Positions 28,833 to 39,309 of a stretch of DNA of 64,000 nucleotides are shown here, one piece after another. The notes below the pieces were generated by a model. That model was not told where the DNA came from and did not search any database. It saw only the letters and a list, made by a program, of their open reading frames with translations. Source of the stretch: Neptunomonas antarctica. Its GTDB lineage: Bacteria > Pseudomonadota > Gammaproteobacteria > Pseudomonadales > Balneatricaceae. The stretch's first letter is position 1. Every line of letters starts with the position of its first letter. The stretch covers positions 913,174 through 977,173 of the forward strand of contig NZ_LJSI01000053.1 of assembly GCF_001305295.1 (NCBI RefSeq). Direction: 5' to 3'. The translations under genes and the position numbers were made by a program.

Positions 28833-30125
28833 TTATTTCAAATAGCGATGTAATACCTCGATGATGCCCGATGTCAGGGTATTCAGTGTTTCGTTATCCA
28901 TAATATAGGGCGGCATGATATAGACAAGCTTACCAAATGGCCGCACCCAGATTCCCTTTTCGATAAACATCTTTTGGATGCGAGCGCTGTCTACAGGTTG
29001 GCTTAATTCGACTACACCGATTCCGCCTAAGCAACGTACTTCTGCTACACCCTTTATTTCGGACGCTGGGTTCAGTCCTGTTTTAAGTGCCGTTTCTATG
29101 CGTTGAAGATTAGATTTCCAGTCAGACTCTATCAGTAACTGCAGACTGCTGTTAGCAACCGCGCAGGCGAGCGGGTTCCCCATAAATGTCGGGCCATGCA
29201 TGAAGCAGCCCGCACCGCCAGCAGATATGGTTTCTGCGACTTGAGTGGTCGTTAATGTGGCAGCTAATGACATATAACCACCGGTGATGGCTTTGCCGAG
29301 GCATATAATATCGGGTACCACATCCGCGTGATGACAGGCGAGCATTTTACCTGTTCTGGCGAATCCGGTCGCAATTTCGTCGGCGATGAGTAGCAGGCCG
29401 TATTCATCGCATAATGCGCGCGCTGCTTTAAGATAGTGCGGAGAATAAAAACGCATACCGCCGGCACCCTGAACAATTGGTTCGAGGATCAGGGCTGCCA
29501 ACTCATGATGTTGCTGTTCGATAATCTGTTTTAGTGAGGCAATATCCGCACTGTCCCATGCCTGATGAAAACCAATCTCAGGCCTGTCTGCAAAATGGTG
29601 TTTGGGCAGAACGGCAGTAAAAATTTCATGCATTCCATTGATGGGATCGCAGACCGACATCGCACCAAAGGTGTCACCGTGATAGCCGTTTCTGATCGTA
29701 ACCAACTTATGTTTTTCTGGTTTTTCCAGAGCATGCCAGTACTGAATTGCCATCTTAATGGCGACTTCAACGGCGACAGAGCCTGAGTCTGCAATAAAAA
29801 CTTTGTCCAGAGCGGCAGGTGTCAGCTCGACGAGTTTGCGCGCCAGTTCAATGGCCGGTTCATGAGTAATGCCGCCAAACATGACATGAGACATCTGATC
29901 AATTTGTGCATGAGCGGCGGCATTCAATACAGGATGATTGTAGCCGTGGATAGCCGACCACCAGGATGCCATACCATCTATGAGTTCCCGTCCATCAGAC
30001 ATCTTAAGGCGGACACCTTTGGCTGAAACGATGGGGTAAACCGGCGAAGGATTAGTCATTGATGAATAAGGATGCCAGATGTGATCGCGATCATAGCGGA
30101 TCTGTTCGGCGCTAATGCTGGTCAT
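28833..30125 (-). CDS. bioA: Adenosylmethionine-8-amino-7-oxononanoate aminotransferase
   Basis: A 430-residue class III PLP aminotransferase for the third step of biotin ring assembly (KAPA to DAPA with SAM as amino donor). The start HIWHPYSSMTNP, the GMASWWSAIHGYNHP motif and the PLP lysine in LGKAITGGYM are diagnostic. It is separated from bioBFHCD by about 5 kb and points the other way. A terminator-like hairpin lies just upstream. Confidence 0.95.
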   Translation of the reverse strand: MTSISAEQIRYDRDHIWHPYSSMTNPSPVYPIVSAKGVRLKMSDGRELIDGMASWWSAIHGYNHPVLNAAAHAQIDQMSHVMFGGITHEPAIELARKLVELTPAALDKVFIADSGSVAVEVAIKMAIQYWHALEKPEKHKLVTIRNGYHGDTFGAMSVCDPINGMHEIFTAVLPKHHFADRPEIGFHQAWDSADIASLKQIIEQQHHELAALILEPIVQGAGGMRFYSPHYLKAARALCDEYGLLLIADEIATGFARTGKMLACHHADVVPDIICLGKAITGGYMSLAATLTTTQVAETISAGGAGCFMHGPTFMGNPLACAVANSSLQLLIESDWKSNLQRIETALKTGLNPASEIKGVAEVRCLGGIGVVELSQPVDSARIQKMFIEKGIWVRPFGKLVYIMPPYIMDNETLNTLTSGIIEVLHRYLK

Positions 30126-30143
30126 TCTGAATGCTCCTAGATA

Positions 30144-30168
30144 GAAAATCGGGCTCCATTAGAGCCCG
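30144..30168 (-). terminator. Terminator-like hairpin after the TDT transporter gene
   Basis: On the minus strand CGGGCTC-TAATG-GAGCCCG is followed by ATTTTCT. It lies between the transporter stop and the bioA start, so bioA probably has its own promoter. The T-run is short. Confidence 0.5.
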
Positions 30169-30217
30169 TTATCCGGTGGAGTGCAACAGGGTGTCGGTTG
30201 GCTATAGGATGATGTTT

Positions 30218-31201
30218 TTAATCTGCCTGGAAGAGACTGCCGCTGATAATGCCTTTAACGGTTTTATAAAGTAATAAGGTAACGACCAGCGAGACAATCC
30301 CTAGCATCAGGTAGCTAAGTGTTAAAAATAAGGGTGCTCCGGTTCGCGAATACATGATTTCGGAGGTGATAGTGAATGCCGCCAGCGGGAATGAGTAGGC
30401 CCACCAGGATATGTAAAACTGGATGCGGGAAAAACGGCTGAATTGAGTCATGAGTAATAAGACTAAAAAAGCGGCAGCGTAATATAGAACACGGCCAAAA
30501 CTATCTAACACGTCATGATTGAGTTTCATGTAAGAGATAAACCCAACAGCCGGCGGCGCAATCAGGATAAATAGCGTGGGCAAGAGTCTTTCAGGTAGAG
30601 GCTCATGAAAGATAATTCTGTTAAATATCAGTGTCTTTAAAACGATCCAATAGATAATGCCAATGCTGAAGAAAAACCAGGAAACTTCATAGAAGCCGTG
30701 TTCGACCCCGGAAATAGGGATGAGGATGTTGCCCACAACCGGAATAAACCAGGCAGGTGTGCTGTGGGTTATTTGAAAATGCCGGTGATGAATCCACCGA
30801 GTCAGCGCATTCAGTGTGAAAATCAATTGCAGCGTGCTGCCCAGTATCCATAAAAAGCGGGATAATTCGGTTGATACCTCAAGCGTGGCAATGCTCATCA
30901 GGATGATGCTGATAGAGAATGCCGGGAAAAAACTCATGGTTATCGGGTGGTTAAACTCGGCAATGACGGATGATGAGTGACGTACTATTTTTAGCAGATA
31001 AACGCTGACAATGATCGCAAACAAGGTGGCTGAAACAATCAGTAATACCTGTGAGATGATAGTCGGTAGTGCAAGGACATTAGCAGATTTCTGCCATGCG
31101 AGCGTTAGGCCCAGTGTGCCCATGATCATAGAAAAAAATGCCACCGGGAAATGTTGTAGACGGGCGATAGCTATTTTAGGTGGGGAGGGTAGCTCAGTCA
31201 T
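30218..31201 (-). CDS. TDT/SLAC1-family transporter
   Basis: A 327-residue polytopic membrane protein with about ten helices. The start LQHFPVAFFSMIMGTLGLTLAWQK is the signature of the tellurite-resistance/dicarboxylate (TehA, SLAC1) family, and GWWAYSFP-like sequence (WWAYSFPLAAFT) appears in helix 8. SLAC1/TehA proteins form anion channels. No thiopurine or tellurite methyltransferase gene is adjacent. The substrate is not predictable. Confidence 0.87.
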   Translation of the reverse strand: MTELPSPPKIAIARLQHFPVAFFSMIMGTLGLTLAWQKSANVLALPTIISQVLLIVSATLFAIIVSVYLLKIVRHSSSVIAEFNHPITMSFFPAFSISIILMSIATLEVSTELSRFLWILGSTLQLIFTLNALTRWIHHRHFQITHSTPAWFIPVVGNILIPISGVEHGFYEVSWFFFSIGIIYWIVLKTLIFNRIIFHEPLPERLLPTLFILIAPPAVGFISYMKLNHDVLDSFGRVLYYAAAFLVLLLMTQFSRFSRIQFYISWWAYSFPLAAFTITSEIMYSRTGAPLFLTLSYLMLGIVSLVVTLLLYKTVKGIISGSLFQAD

Positions 31202-31294
31202 ATGCTTTCCAGATATTAGTTTAGAATATTCTAATATAATAATGTGTTAGTTGCTTTTCGCCAATAGCCAGAACCAAGAGCCAAGCCAGTTTTA

Positions 31295-32008
31295 TCAAAG
31301 CAGAGATGCATCGACAGAGTCGACTGCGTGTACATATATGGCCTCATCTTCGGCGATAGACCAGCGAATATTGTAATCATGCAGGCGAATTCCATACTCT
31401 CTTTCTGCAGAGCGCTGATAAGCCGGGCGAGGATCACAACGTAGTACTTCTGTAATTTGTTCCGCAATAGGCAAGCTTGTCGCCTGAGTGATCTGTGCAC
31501 ATTGTGCTGTTGCTTGTTCGCTGAAAACAACCGGAATTTCCAGCCCGCGATAACTGTCTGCCAATGTGAAATGCGCGTCAGGTAATGCATCTGAATAAGG
31601 TAAATAGGGTTTAATATCGAGAATCGGCGTTTGATCCAGCAGATCCGCACCACTGACCATTAATTGTACTTTACCCTTAATGCAACGTATGTCATCCAGT
31701 TTAACGGCCGACAGACCAATGGGGTTAGGTCTGAAAGGAGAGCGGGTCGCCAGTACTCCTACGCGCCGGTTACCGCCGAGTCTGGGTGGACGAACCGTCG
31801 GATGCCAGCCTTTGCCAACACAGGCGCTGAAGATGAAAATCAGCCAGATATGCGAGCATCCTTCAAGCCCCCGCACAATTTCTTCGCTGGCGTATTCCGG
31901 GAGCAATTCAATAGTGGCTTGCATCGATCCGGCTAAACCGGGCTGTCTGGGGATACCAAACTTTTCTTTAAAGCCAGAATGGATAACGCCTATAGGCTCA
32001 AGGTTCAT
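31295..32008 (-). CDS. trmO: tRNA (N6-threonylcarbamoyladenosine-N6)-methyltransferase TrmO
   Basis: A 237-residue protein of the TsaA/YaeB family. PIGVIHSGFKEKFGIPRQPGL, ATRSPFRPNPIGLS and VKLDDI are conserved motifs of the SAM-binding beta-barrel, and the C-terminal domain contains DPRPAYQ. It adds the N6-methyl group to t6A37 of tRNA-Thr. Length agrees with E. coli TrmO (235). It is convergent with nothing and stands between transporter genes. Confidence 0.92.
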   Translation of the reverse strand: MNLEPIGVIHSGFKEKFGIPRQPGLAGSMQATIELLPEYASEEIVRGLEGCSHIWLIFIFSACVGKGWHPTVRPPRLGGNRRVGVLATRSPFRPNPIGLSAVKLDDIRCIKGKVQLMVSGADLLDQTPILDIKPYLPYSDALPDAHFTLADSYRGLEIPVVFSEQATAQCAQITQATSLPIAEQITEVLRCDPRPAYQRSAEREYGIRLHDYNIRWSIAEDEAIYVHAVDSVDASLL

Positions 32009-32066
32009 AGCTGCCTCGTAACGTAAATTTCATCAATAGTATTAACCGTTGTCAGGAGTAGAAAGC

Positions 32067-32810
32067 CTAGAAAAAGGCGTCAAATAATAGTTTGATACCC
32101 ATCAAAAACAAGAATGAATAACATATCTGATAGAACCACACGTCGCTGATTTTATGGTGTAAGCGCACACCCAGTAAAACCCCGATGGGTGCGAGGATAG
32201 CCAGCGTGGCCGCTGTCGTTAATGTTTCATAGGTAAATTGCCCGAGCAAGGTGTACGGCACAAGCTTAATGAAGTTGACGGTTGCAAAGAAAATAATGGT
32301 GGTGCCAACATAATCATATTTAGCTAATTTCAAGGGCAGCAGATAAGCGTTGAGTGGTGCACCGCCGGCATGTACACCAAAACTGGTAAAGCCTGCGATG
32401 GCTCCCCAGAAACTACCACGCATCCGGCTTGGTGTTTTAGGCTCTCTGTTTTTAGGTTTCAGCCAGAAGTTTAAAGCAAAAGTGACGGCGATAAGGCCGA
32501 CGATAATACGGATATGATCTGCTGAGAAATACTTGAATGTCAGCGCGCCAAATATGATGCCGATAGCGGCGGCAGGCAGTAATGTCTTTAAGCTGTGGCG
32601 GTGGCCTTTGCCGCGAAAGCTCCACAGGCCGACGAGGTCCATCAGGCATAAGATAGGTAGCAGGATAGCTGCTGCTTGTTGAGGTGCGATTACCAGTGCC
32701 ATCATAGGGACGCCTAAAAGCCCTAAACCACCACCAAATCCACCTTTGGATATGGCCGTAATGAGCACAGCGGGTATAGCTGCAGCATAAAACCAAGGAT
32801 CGGTGATCAT
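32067..32810 (-). CDS. TauE/SafE-family sulfite/organosulfur exporter
   Basis: A 247-residue membrane protein with about eight helices. AKGGFGGGLGLLGVPMMAL-like sequence in the first helix pair and GFTSFGVHAGGAPLNAYLLP in the second are the repeated TauE/SafE signature. The family exports sulfite, sulfoacetate or related anions. Its start codon directly follows the stop of the Na/Pi gene, with no gap, implying co-transcription. Confidence 0.87.
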   Translation of the reverse strand: MITDPWFYAAAIPAVLITAISKGGFGGGLGLLGVPMMALVIAPQQAAAILLPILCLMDLVGLWSFRGKGHRHSLKTLLPAAAIGIIFGALTFKYFSADHIRIIVGLIAVTFALNFWLKPKNREPKTPSRMRGSFWGAIAGFTSFGVHAGGAPLNAYLLPLKLAKYDYVGTTIIFFATVNFIKLVPYTLLGQFTYETLTTAATLAILAPIGVLLGVRLHHKISDVWFYQICYSFLFLMGIKLLFDAFF

Positions 32811-34448
32811 CTATTTTCCTGCATTCCTTGCATGTATGGGGAGCATGCTGCTCCAGTAAGTCGAGGCTTTTTCGGCCTGTTCGGCCAGTCGGCGCAAGTG
32901 GCTGAGGGCGTCCAGCAAGGTAACACACTCCGCCGCCTCAAGCTTGCCGGACGTGGCTGCATTGAGAATATCTGATTTTAGTGCCTGGTAATCGTATTCC
33001 AGTGTATGCAGTAATTTTCGGGGTGGTTCGCTTTCGGTATTACTATTTTCATCGATTCGACATTCATTGAGGAGCGTAGTGATATCTTTCTTAAAATTAA
33101 AAACGCTTTGGCGAATGCTGGAATCAGAGATGTTTTCTAAGCTATCGTGGTAATCCACAAGGCGTGTAGAGAGTCGTGCTACCTCATTTAGATAGCGGGC
33201 TACGCGTAGTGACGACGGTAAAATATCAGTAATATCAGGATTCAGGTTTTGTTGTGCAATTTTCTGGTTGAATTGTCCGATAGAAGATACCAGCGCCATG
33301 ATACTCGACAAATCTTTTTCAAGCTGCGGTGGATTGCCATCTTCTTCACTTACGGCCGCCAACGCCATAGCGGTGCAGAGTCGGCTGACCCTGCCCAGTT
33401 CCATGCTCATCGCTTCCAATGCCAGATAGGGTGTAGTGAGTATATTTTTATCCAGATACTGTGGTGTGCTGATGTTTTCTTCCTGAGAGAGAAAGCGCTT
33501 CGCCAAAAAATTAACCATAGTGTTTGTTAAAGGCCACATTATGCATACACCCAGTACATTAAAGAGCGTATGAAATAGCGCCAGCAGTATCACGATGCCG
33601 ATAAAACCATTATTCAGATGGTTGACCTGTGAAGAGAAAAGTATTAACAGTAAAAATCCGACAGCACCTGTTATCAGATTAAAAATGACATGCGCTGCAG
33701 CTATTCGTTTCGCATTGGGCGTGGCTCCAATGACAGCGAGCATGGCTGTAGAGGTGGTACCCAGGTTGGCACCGATGACTAGCGCGGCGGCTGCCGTGAT
33801 GTTAATAGAACCGGCGGCGGCGAGTGATAGCGTAATCGCCATGGAGGCTGCAGACGATTGCATTAAGAGCGTCAGAATAAAGCCGGCGACTAAAAACAGG
33901 AGTTCGCTTAGTGGTAAATTGCTGATAGCTGTCAGGTTAATGTGTTGTTCCAGGCCCTCAAAACTTTCTTTGAGAAAATCGAGACCAATAAAAAAAACCC
34001 CAAACCCCGCCACTGCAAATCCTATTTGTCGAATCCGTTCTGTGGAAGCGACGACATTCATGAGCATCCCAAAAGCAATTAAGGGTAATGCAAAGACGCT
34101 GATGTTAATTTTGAAGCCGATAAGGGCTACCAGCCAGCTGGTCATGGTAGAGCCAATATTGCAGCCATAAATAACGGCAACCGATTGCGGAATGGTTAAT
34201 AAACCGGCATTAACAAAACCGATAGTAGCCACCGTTACCGCGCTGGATGATTGTACGATCGCGGTAATCAGCGTGCCGGAAAGAAGGCCTTTTAAACGGC
34301 TTTGTGTCGCCGCCTGAAGAACGCTTTTTAATGACTTGCCGGCCGCTTGCCTAAGCCCTTGCGTCATTAGATGCATTCCTAGCAAAAATAATCCTATGCC
34401 GCCAGCAAGGCTACCTAAAATAGCGATATCCAATAAAGGGCTCCTCAC
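32811..34448 (-). CDS. Na+/phosphate cotransporter family protein with PhoU-like tail
   Basis: A 545-residue protein. Two repeats carry the QSSSA motif of Na/Pi cotransporters (TAIVQSSSAVT and LLMQSSAASMA). About nine membrane helices are followed by a ~200-residue PhoU-like helical domain. Members (YjbB-like) import or export phosphate. It abuts the TauE-like gene. Confidence 0.9.
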   Translation of the reverse strand: MRSPLLDIAILGSLAGGIGLFLLGMHLMTQGLRQAAGKSLKSVLQAATQSRLKGLLSGTLITAIVQSSSAVTVATIGFVNAGLLTIPQSVAVIYGCNIGSTMTSWLVALIGFKINISVFALPLIAFGMLMNVVASTERIRQIGFAVAGFGVFFIGLDFLKESFEGLEQHINLTAISNLPLSELLFLVAGFILTLLMQSSAASMAITLSLAAAGSINITAAAALVIGANLGTTSTAMLAVIGATPNAKRIAAAHVIFNLITGAVGFLLLILFSSQVNHLNNGFIGIVILLALFHTLFNVLGVCIMWPLTNTMVNFLAKRFLSQEENISTPQYLDKNILTTPYLALEAMSMELGRVSRLCTAMALAAVSEEDGNPPQLEKDLSSIMALVSSIGQFNQKIAQQNLNPDITDILPSSLRVARYLNEVARLSTRLVDYHDSLENISDSSIRQSVFNFKKDITTLLNECRIDENSNTESEPPRKLLHTLEYDYQALKSDILNAATSGKLEAAECVTLLDALSHLRRLAEQAEKASTYWSSMLPIHARNAGK

Positions 34449-34526
34449 TTATGTCAATGTAAATACTCATAATAGTCGTGAACGCGATGTGTAGCTATTG
34501 ATCCGTGAAACATTATTGAGTCGTTG

Positions 34527-35276
34527 CTAATCCGGTGCAGGTGTACGCGCGATGACCCATATGTCGACACGTTCAATACCTGAGTTTTTCAGTATTTTGC
34601 TGATTTCTTTTATCGTCGTTCCTGTGGTAACAACATCATCAATCAGGACTACATGTCTCAGAATCGGGCCGTTATAGCTGAATGCATTATCCAAATTGGC
34701 TCTGCGTTGTTTAGCGGTTAATCTTGATTGTGATTTAGTGTGTTTTATTTTTTGCAGTCGATTCAGTAATAAAGGTATTTTCAATTGTTGGCTCAGATAG
34801 CGGGCAATCATTGTCGATTGATTAAATCCTCTGCTCATTAATCGGAAAGGATGCACGGGTACCGGAATAATCGCCTCTGGCCAGGCTTGTGGTCGATCAA
34901 GTAAGCGTTTTAATAAACACTGGGCCAGCCAGGTAGTATGGTGCAGACCGTGGTGGTGCTTTATTTTTGGAATAATCGCACTGATAGGGAATCGATAATA
35001 GAAAGCTGCTTGAGTATTAGAGAAAGCGGGCGGCTCTTTAATACATTGGCCGCAGATCAGAGGTTTCTGCTTTGAGTCTGTTTGTTCTAAGCCCCGTGCT
35101 TCTATGTTGAGTGTTTCTGAACTCAGTGGTAGAGCGCAAACATAGCAAGCAGTGGCGAGCCAAGGGAGATCATTAAGACAGTTTTCGCAAAGCGGGTGTG
35201 AAATGTGTGTTGATTCGCCGCATAAAGCACATTTATGCTTATTATTTGTACAGATGTTTTTAAATATTGCTAGCAT
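34527..35276 (-). CDS. comF: ComF-family phosphoribosyltransferase-like protein
   Basis: A 249-residue protein. The N terminus has zinc-ribbon Cys pairs (CALC, CENC, CYVC, CGQC) and the C terminus has the PRTase motif VVLIDDVVTTGTTIKE. ComF/GntX proteins are needed for DNA uptake in naturally competent bacteria; the molecular activity is unclear. It lies divergent from bioB, a common arrangement in gammaproteobacteria. Confidence 0.92.
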   Translation of the reverse strand: MLAIFKNICTNNKHKCALCGESTHISHPLCENCLNDLPWLATACYVCALPLSSETLNIEARGLEQTDSKQKPLICGQCIKEPPAFSNTQAAFYYRFPISAIIPKIKHHHGLHHTTWLAQCLLKRLLDRPQAWPEAIIPVPVHPFRLMSRGFNQSTMIARYLSQQLKIPLLLNRLQKIKHTKSQSRLTAKQRRANLDNAFSYNGPILRHVVLIDDVVTTGTTIKEISKILKNSGIERVDIWVIARTPAPD

Positions 35277-35363
35277 AAGTTGACAGTTCCTTCTGTCGAT
35301 TTATCATTGTCAGTTATAGCAGCATATCAATGTTGAATGTCATATTTAAAAGGGGAAGTACGC

Positions 35364-36407
35364 ATGACAGTTAAAGCACCCGTTCGTAACAATTGGACCG
35401 TAGAAGAGGTGCGAGACCTTTTTGAGCTTCCCTTTAACGACCTCATGTTTCAGGCGCACACGGTTCACCGCCAATACTTTAAGCCAAATGAAGTTCAGGT
35501 CAGTACGTTGCTTTCCATCAAAACCGGTGCTTGTCCGGAAGACTGTAAATACTGCCCTCAAAGTGGGCATTATAATACCGGACTGGAAAAAGAACGTTTG
35601 ATGCAGGTCGATAAGGTGCTTGAAAAAGCCCGTCAGGCAAAAGCATCAGGGTCTACTCGTTTCTGCATGGGGGCTGCCTGGAAGCATCCGGCTGATAAAG
35701 ATATGCCGTATGTGGTTGATATGGTGCAGCAGGTTAAGGCTCTGGGGTTAGAAACCTGCATGACGCTGGGTATGCTGGACGAAGGTAAAGCCGGGCAGTT
35801 GGCCGATGCTGGTTTGGATTATTACAATCATAATTTGGATACGTCTCCTGAATTTTACGACAAAATCATCACGACGCGTTCTTTTCAGGACCGTCTGGAT
35901 ACTCTGAAAAATGTTCGTGATTCCGGGATGAAGGTCTGTAGTGGCGGGATTCTCGGCATGGGTGAAACGGCTACCGACCGTATCGGGCTGCTGCGTCAGC
36001 TGGCGAATTTGCCGGTTCAGCCAGAAAGTGTGCCGATTAATATGCTAGTAAAAGTGAAAGGAACACCGCTGGAAAATGTCGATGATCTCGATCATTTAGT
36101 CTTTATTCGCACGATTGCGGTTGCCCGCATTATGATGCCTGCGTCACATGTGCGCTTATCAGCCGGCCGTGAGAGTATGAGCGATGAAATGCAGGCGATG
36201 ACATTTTTTGCAGGCGCAAACTCTGTATTTTATGGCGACTGCCTGTTGACGACGCCAAATCCTGAAACGCATCGTGATCTGCAGCTCTTCAAGCGCTTGG
36301 GTATCAATCCTGAGCAACGTATTTCTGTTGATGATGATGTACAAGAAGCGGCTATCATTAAAGACCTGCAAAAACAGCAGGACAGCACACATTTCTACGA
36401 AGCATAA
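35364..36407 (+). CDS. bioB: Biotin synthase
   Basis: A 347-residue radical-SAM enzyme that inserts sulfur into dethiobiotin. The [11 protein letters not shown] motif holds the [4Fe-4S] cysteines; the second cluster ligands and Arg lie in the conserved GGILGMGE and SAGRESM segments. The ATG at 35364 is chosen because AAGGGGAA lies 8 bases upstream; the longer frame from 35337 is not supported. No BirA operator was seen in the 87-base gap to comF. A terminator separates it from bioF. Confidence 0.96.
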   Translation: MTVKAPVRNNWTVEEVRDLFELPFNDLMFQAHTVHRQYFKPNEVQVSTLLSIKTGACPEDCKYCPQSGHYNTGLEKERLMQVDKVLEKARQAKASGSTRFCMGAAWKHPADKDMPYVVDMVQQVKALGLETCMTLGMLDEGKAGQLADAGLDYYNHNLDTSPEFYDKIITTRSFQDRLDTLKNVRDSGMKVCSGGILGMGETATDRIGLLRQLANLPVQPESVPINMLVKVKGTPLENVDDLDHLVFIRTIAVARIMMPASHVRLSAGRESMSDEMQAMTFFAGANSVFYGDCLLTTPNPETHRDLQLFKRLGINPEQRISVDDDVQEAAIIKDLQKQQDSTHFYEA

Positions 36408-36424
36408 CTGTCATTAAGGCATCT

Positions 36425-36454
36425 AGGCAGCGGCTCAGTAAGCGCTGCCTTTTT
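36425..36454 (+). terminator. Rho-independent terminator after bioB
   Basis: AGGCAGCG and CGCTGCCT form an 8-base stem with a 10-base loop, followed by TTTT. It may attenuate read-through so that bioFHCD is expressed less than, or separately from, bioB. Confidence 0.8.
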
Positions 36455-36528
36455 CAGCTTCTACTGCATTGATAGATAGTAAGAGTCGATAGATCGTCGT
36501 TAATAAGAGCATTCTGCGGTGAATCACT

Positions 36529-37683
36529 ATGTCATTTGATCAATTAGCGTCTGAGCTACAGGTGCGTAAAGCCGCCTCGTTGTATCGCGGGCGTAAAGTG
36601 CTACAGAGCCCACAGCAGCCAGAGGTTGTCGTGGATGGTAAAGCGTATCTGGCTTTTTGTTCAAACGACTATTTAGGTCTGGCCAATCACCCTGCCATTG
36701 TCAGTGCTTTCAAGCAGGCGGCAGATGAATACGGCGTCGGGGGAGGCGCATCTTCTTTAGTCAGCGGGCATAGTTTTCATCATCACGCATTAGAAGAAGA
36801 GCTGGCTGCTTTTACGGGGCGGCCACGGGCATTGTTGTTTTCAAATGGTTACATGGCAAATCTCGGAACAGTGAATGCCTTGTTGGGTAAGCAGGATGCC
36901 GTGTTTCAAGATCGCCTTAATCATGCCTCATTGTTGGATGCCGGCTTGCTTAGTGGTGCGCGCTTTCAGCGTTATTTGCATAATGATGTTGATAGCCTCA
37001 CCCAGCGCTTGAGTAAAACTCAGGCGCGTCGTTCGTTGGTGGTTACTGATGGTGTGTTTAGCATGGATGGCGATATCGCCGACCTGCCTGCCATTTGCGA
37101 TGTGGCTAATCATCACAAGGCCTGGGTCATGGTAGATGATGCGCACGGCATCGGCTGTCTTGGGAAAACGGGAGCAGGGTGTGCTGAGCACTTCGGCCTT
37201 AGTGAACAACAATTACCGATATTGATGGGCACATTAGGCAAGGCGTTTGGTACCTCGGGTGCTTTCGTAGCGGGCAGTGACGTCTTGATTGAAACCTTGA
37301 TTCAGCATGCGCGTACCTATATTTATACCACCAGCATGCCGCCTGCTGTCGCTGCGGCCACCAGAGTCAGTCTTAAATTGGTGCAAACCGAACAATGGCG
37401 ACGTGAGCAGTTGACTAGTTTGATCCAGCGCTTTCGTCGTGGCTGTGAACAGCTGGGTTTGAGTTTGATGGACTCGCCCACGCCAATACAACCGATCATG
37501 ATCGGAAATGCGGATAAAGCGATGGCAATGAGTGCGGCGTTACGCGATAAGGGGTTGTTTATTACGGCGATTCGTCCGCCGACTGTACCTCATGGCAGCG
37601 CACGACTTCGCGTCACGCTCAGCGCCAGCCACACAGAAGTACAGGTTGATCGTCTGTTAGACGCATTGGATCAGGTTAAATAA
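36529..37683 (+). CDS. bioF: 8-amino-7-oxononanoate synthase
   Basis: A 384-residue PLP enzyme that condenses pimeloyl-ACP with L-alanine. The substrate-binding segment [23 protein letters not shown] and the PLP lysine in [12 protein letters not shown] are all present. Its stop overlaps the bioH start by one base. Confidence 0.95.
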   Translation: MSFDQLASELQVRKAASLYRGRKVLQSPQQPEVVVDGKAYLAFCSNDYLGLANHPAIVSAFKQAADEYGVGGGASSLVSGHSFHHHALEEELAAFTGRPRALLFSNGYMANLGTVNALLGKQDAVFQDRLNHASLLDAGLLSGARFQRYLHNDVDSLTQRLSKTQARRSLVVTDGVFSMDGDIADLPAICDVANHHKAWVMVDDAHGIGCLGKTGAGCAEHFGLSEQQLPILMGTLGKAFGTSGAFVAGSDVLIETLIQHARTYIYTTSMPPAVAAATRVSLKLVQTEQWRREQLTSLIQRFRRGCEQLGLSLMDSPTPIQPIMIGNADKAMAMSAALRDKGLFITAIRPPTVPHGSARLRVTLSASHTEVQVDRLLDALDQVK

Positions 37684-38501
37684 TGGCGATATATCATCAA
37701 TCTTTTGGTTCCACAGATAATCCCGAACTAGTCTTACTGCATGGTTGGGGGATGAGTTCTGCCATATGGCAAACCTTAATGTCAGAGCTTACCATGTCTT
37801 TTTATGTAACATTAATCGACTTGCCAGGGCTGGGTCGCTCTGCCGGTGTTGACAGCGTTAAAAGAGTTGAAGGGACGCTGTCGCTGGATTCTATAGCTGA
37901 ACAAGTCGCTGCTGTGGTTAAACAACCCGCCTATTGGTTAGGCTGGTCGTTAGGGGGCTTAATCGCAACGCAGATTGCTGTGCAGTATCCGGAAAAAGTG
38001 AAAGGCCTTATTACGGTAGCGTCCAATCCCTGTTTTGTACAAAAAACAGACTGGCCGAGTGCCATGGAGCGTGGCGTTTATGCTCAGTTTAAGGAGGCCG
38101 TTGCGGTTAATCCTGAGAAAGCCTTAATGCGTTTTGCCATGTTGCAAGTGCAGGGCAGTGAGGCCGCAAAACCACTACTGAAACAGATTAAGGCGGTGTT
38201 GGCAGAAAGCCAGCCTACGCATTTACTGGAGACCTTAACCTTACTGGAAAATGATATCCGCGAGCGCTTGTCACAGTTACGTTGCCCTGTGTTACATATC
38301 TATGGCGCCGCCGATCAGCTAGTGCCTGTCTGCATCGTATCTGCCGTTGCTGAGCTTAGTTCAGAGCTTAGTTCAAAGTTTAGTCCGGCGCATCAGATTG
38401 TCTGCTTTGAATCGGCAGGACATTTGCCTTTTCTATCGCATCCGGAGGCATTTATGCAGTCACTACTGGATTTTACCCGAAGCGCTATCATTCATGGGTG
38501 A
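37683..38501 (+). CDS. bioH: Pimeloyl-ACP methyl ester carboxylesterase
   Basis: A 272-residue alpha/beta hydrolase that removes the methyl group from pimeloyl-ACP methyl ester, ending the BioC-BioH pathway. LLHGWGMSSAIWQ, nucleophile GWSLGG near residue 83 and the catalytic His in ESAGHLPFLSHPE are clear. A small in-frame repeat (ELSSELSSKFS) lies about 40 residues before the end. It overlaps bioC by 8 bases (ATGGGTGA). Confidence 0.93.
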   Translation: MAIYHQSFGSTDNPELVLLHGWGMSSAIWQTLMSELTMSFYVTLIDLPGLGRSAGVDSVKRVEGTLSLDSIAEQVAAVVKQPAYWLGWSLGGLIATQIAVQYPEKVKGLITVASNPCFVQKTDWPSAMERGVYAQFKEAVAVNPEKALMRFAMLQVQGSEAAKPLLKQIKAVLAESQPTHLLETLTLLENDIRERLSQLRCPVLHIYGAADQLVPVCIVSAVAELSSELSSKFSPAHQIVCFESAGHLPFLSHPEAFMQSLLDFTRSAIIHG

Positions 38502-39309
38502 GTTGATTGATAAGCTGCGTGTAGCAGAGTCCTTCAGTAAAGCCGCGTCCACTTATGATAGTGTGGCGGCCTTGCAGCGAAATATTGGCCATCAGTTATT
38601 GGAGATGCTTTCCAGTCACAGTCAAGACAGCCAGAGCGGACATACTGAGCCTGCCTCTATTCTTGATCTTGGCTGCGGTACCGGATATTTTACCTCCGTG
38701 TTACGGGATCGGTATCCCGATAGGCCATTAGCAGGACTGGATATAGCCTCTGGGATGTTGGCGTATGCTCGTACGACAAGAGCATTAGACAATGACGTTA
38801 CCTGGATTTGTGGCGATGCAGAAAGTTTACCGTTAAAAAATCAGTCCTACTCCTTAGTTTTTTCCAGTTTGGCAATTCAGTGGTGTGAAAATAGCTCAAT
38901 GCTGTTTGCTGAAATGTCACGCGTCCTTAGTCGCGATGGTATCGCTTGTATCGCGACATTGGGCCCGCAGACGCTGTGTGAATTAAGAGATGCCTGGTCT
39001 CGGATAGATGATTATCAACATGTAAACCAATTTCAATCGCTGGCGCAGCTTTGTAAAGCGTTGCCTGATGATCTTGAGTTAATAGAGACAGAATGCGAGA
39101 TGCGTGTGCTGCACTATCCGCAGCTCAAAGAGCTGACCTGTGAATTAAAAGGGATTGGTGCACATAATATGAATGCGGGTCAGGCAAAAGGTCTAACCGG
39201 CCCCGCCCGTGTAAAAGCCTTTAAAGCGGCGTATGAGCTTTTTCGCACCTCAGAAGGTTTGTTGCCAGCAAGTTACGAAGTTTATTATCTGATTTTGAGG
39301 AAGCGTTAA
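38494..39309 (+). CDS. bioC: Malonyl-ACP O-methyltransferase
   Basis: A 271-residue SAM methyltransferase that masks malonyl-ACP as its methyl ester to start pimelate synthesis. Motif I is ILDLGCGTGYFT, and FSSLAIQWCENSS matches the BioC region. The start at 38494 (MGELIDKLRVAESFSKAA) gives a normal-length protein; the frame is open 49 codons further upstream but that part lies within bioH. Confidence 0.93.
   Translation: MGELIDKLRVAESFSKAASTYDSVAALQRNIGHQLLEMLSSHSQDSQSGHTEPASILDLGCGTGYFTSVLRDRYPDRPLAGLDIASGMLAYARTTRALDNDVTWICGDAESLPLKNQSYSLVFSSLAIQWCENSSMLFAEMSRVLSRDGIACIATLGPQTLCELRDAWSRIDDYQHVNQFQSLAQLCKALPDDLELIETECEMRVLHYPQLKELTCELKGIGAHNMNAGQAKGLTGPARVKAFKAAYELFRTSEGLLPASYEVYYLILRKR

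Noticed and set aside
32452..32928. 158-codon frame across the TauE-like and Na/Pi genes
   Set aside because: It is on the same strand but in another frame of two conserved membrane protein genes, and encodes no credible domain.
35277..35363. BirA operator before bioB
   Set aside because: No TTGTAAACC/GGTTTACAA-type inverted pair is visible in the gap.
38347..38493. N-terminal extension of bioC
   Set aside because: The extra 49 codons lie within bioH, and homologues begin at the later ATG.
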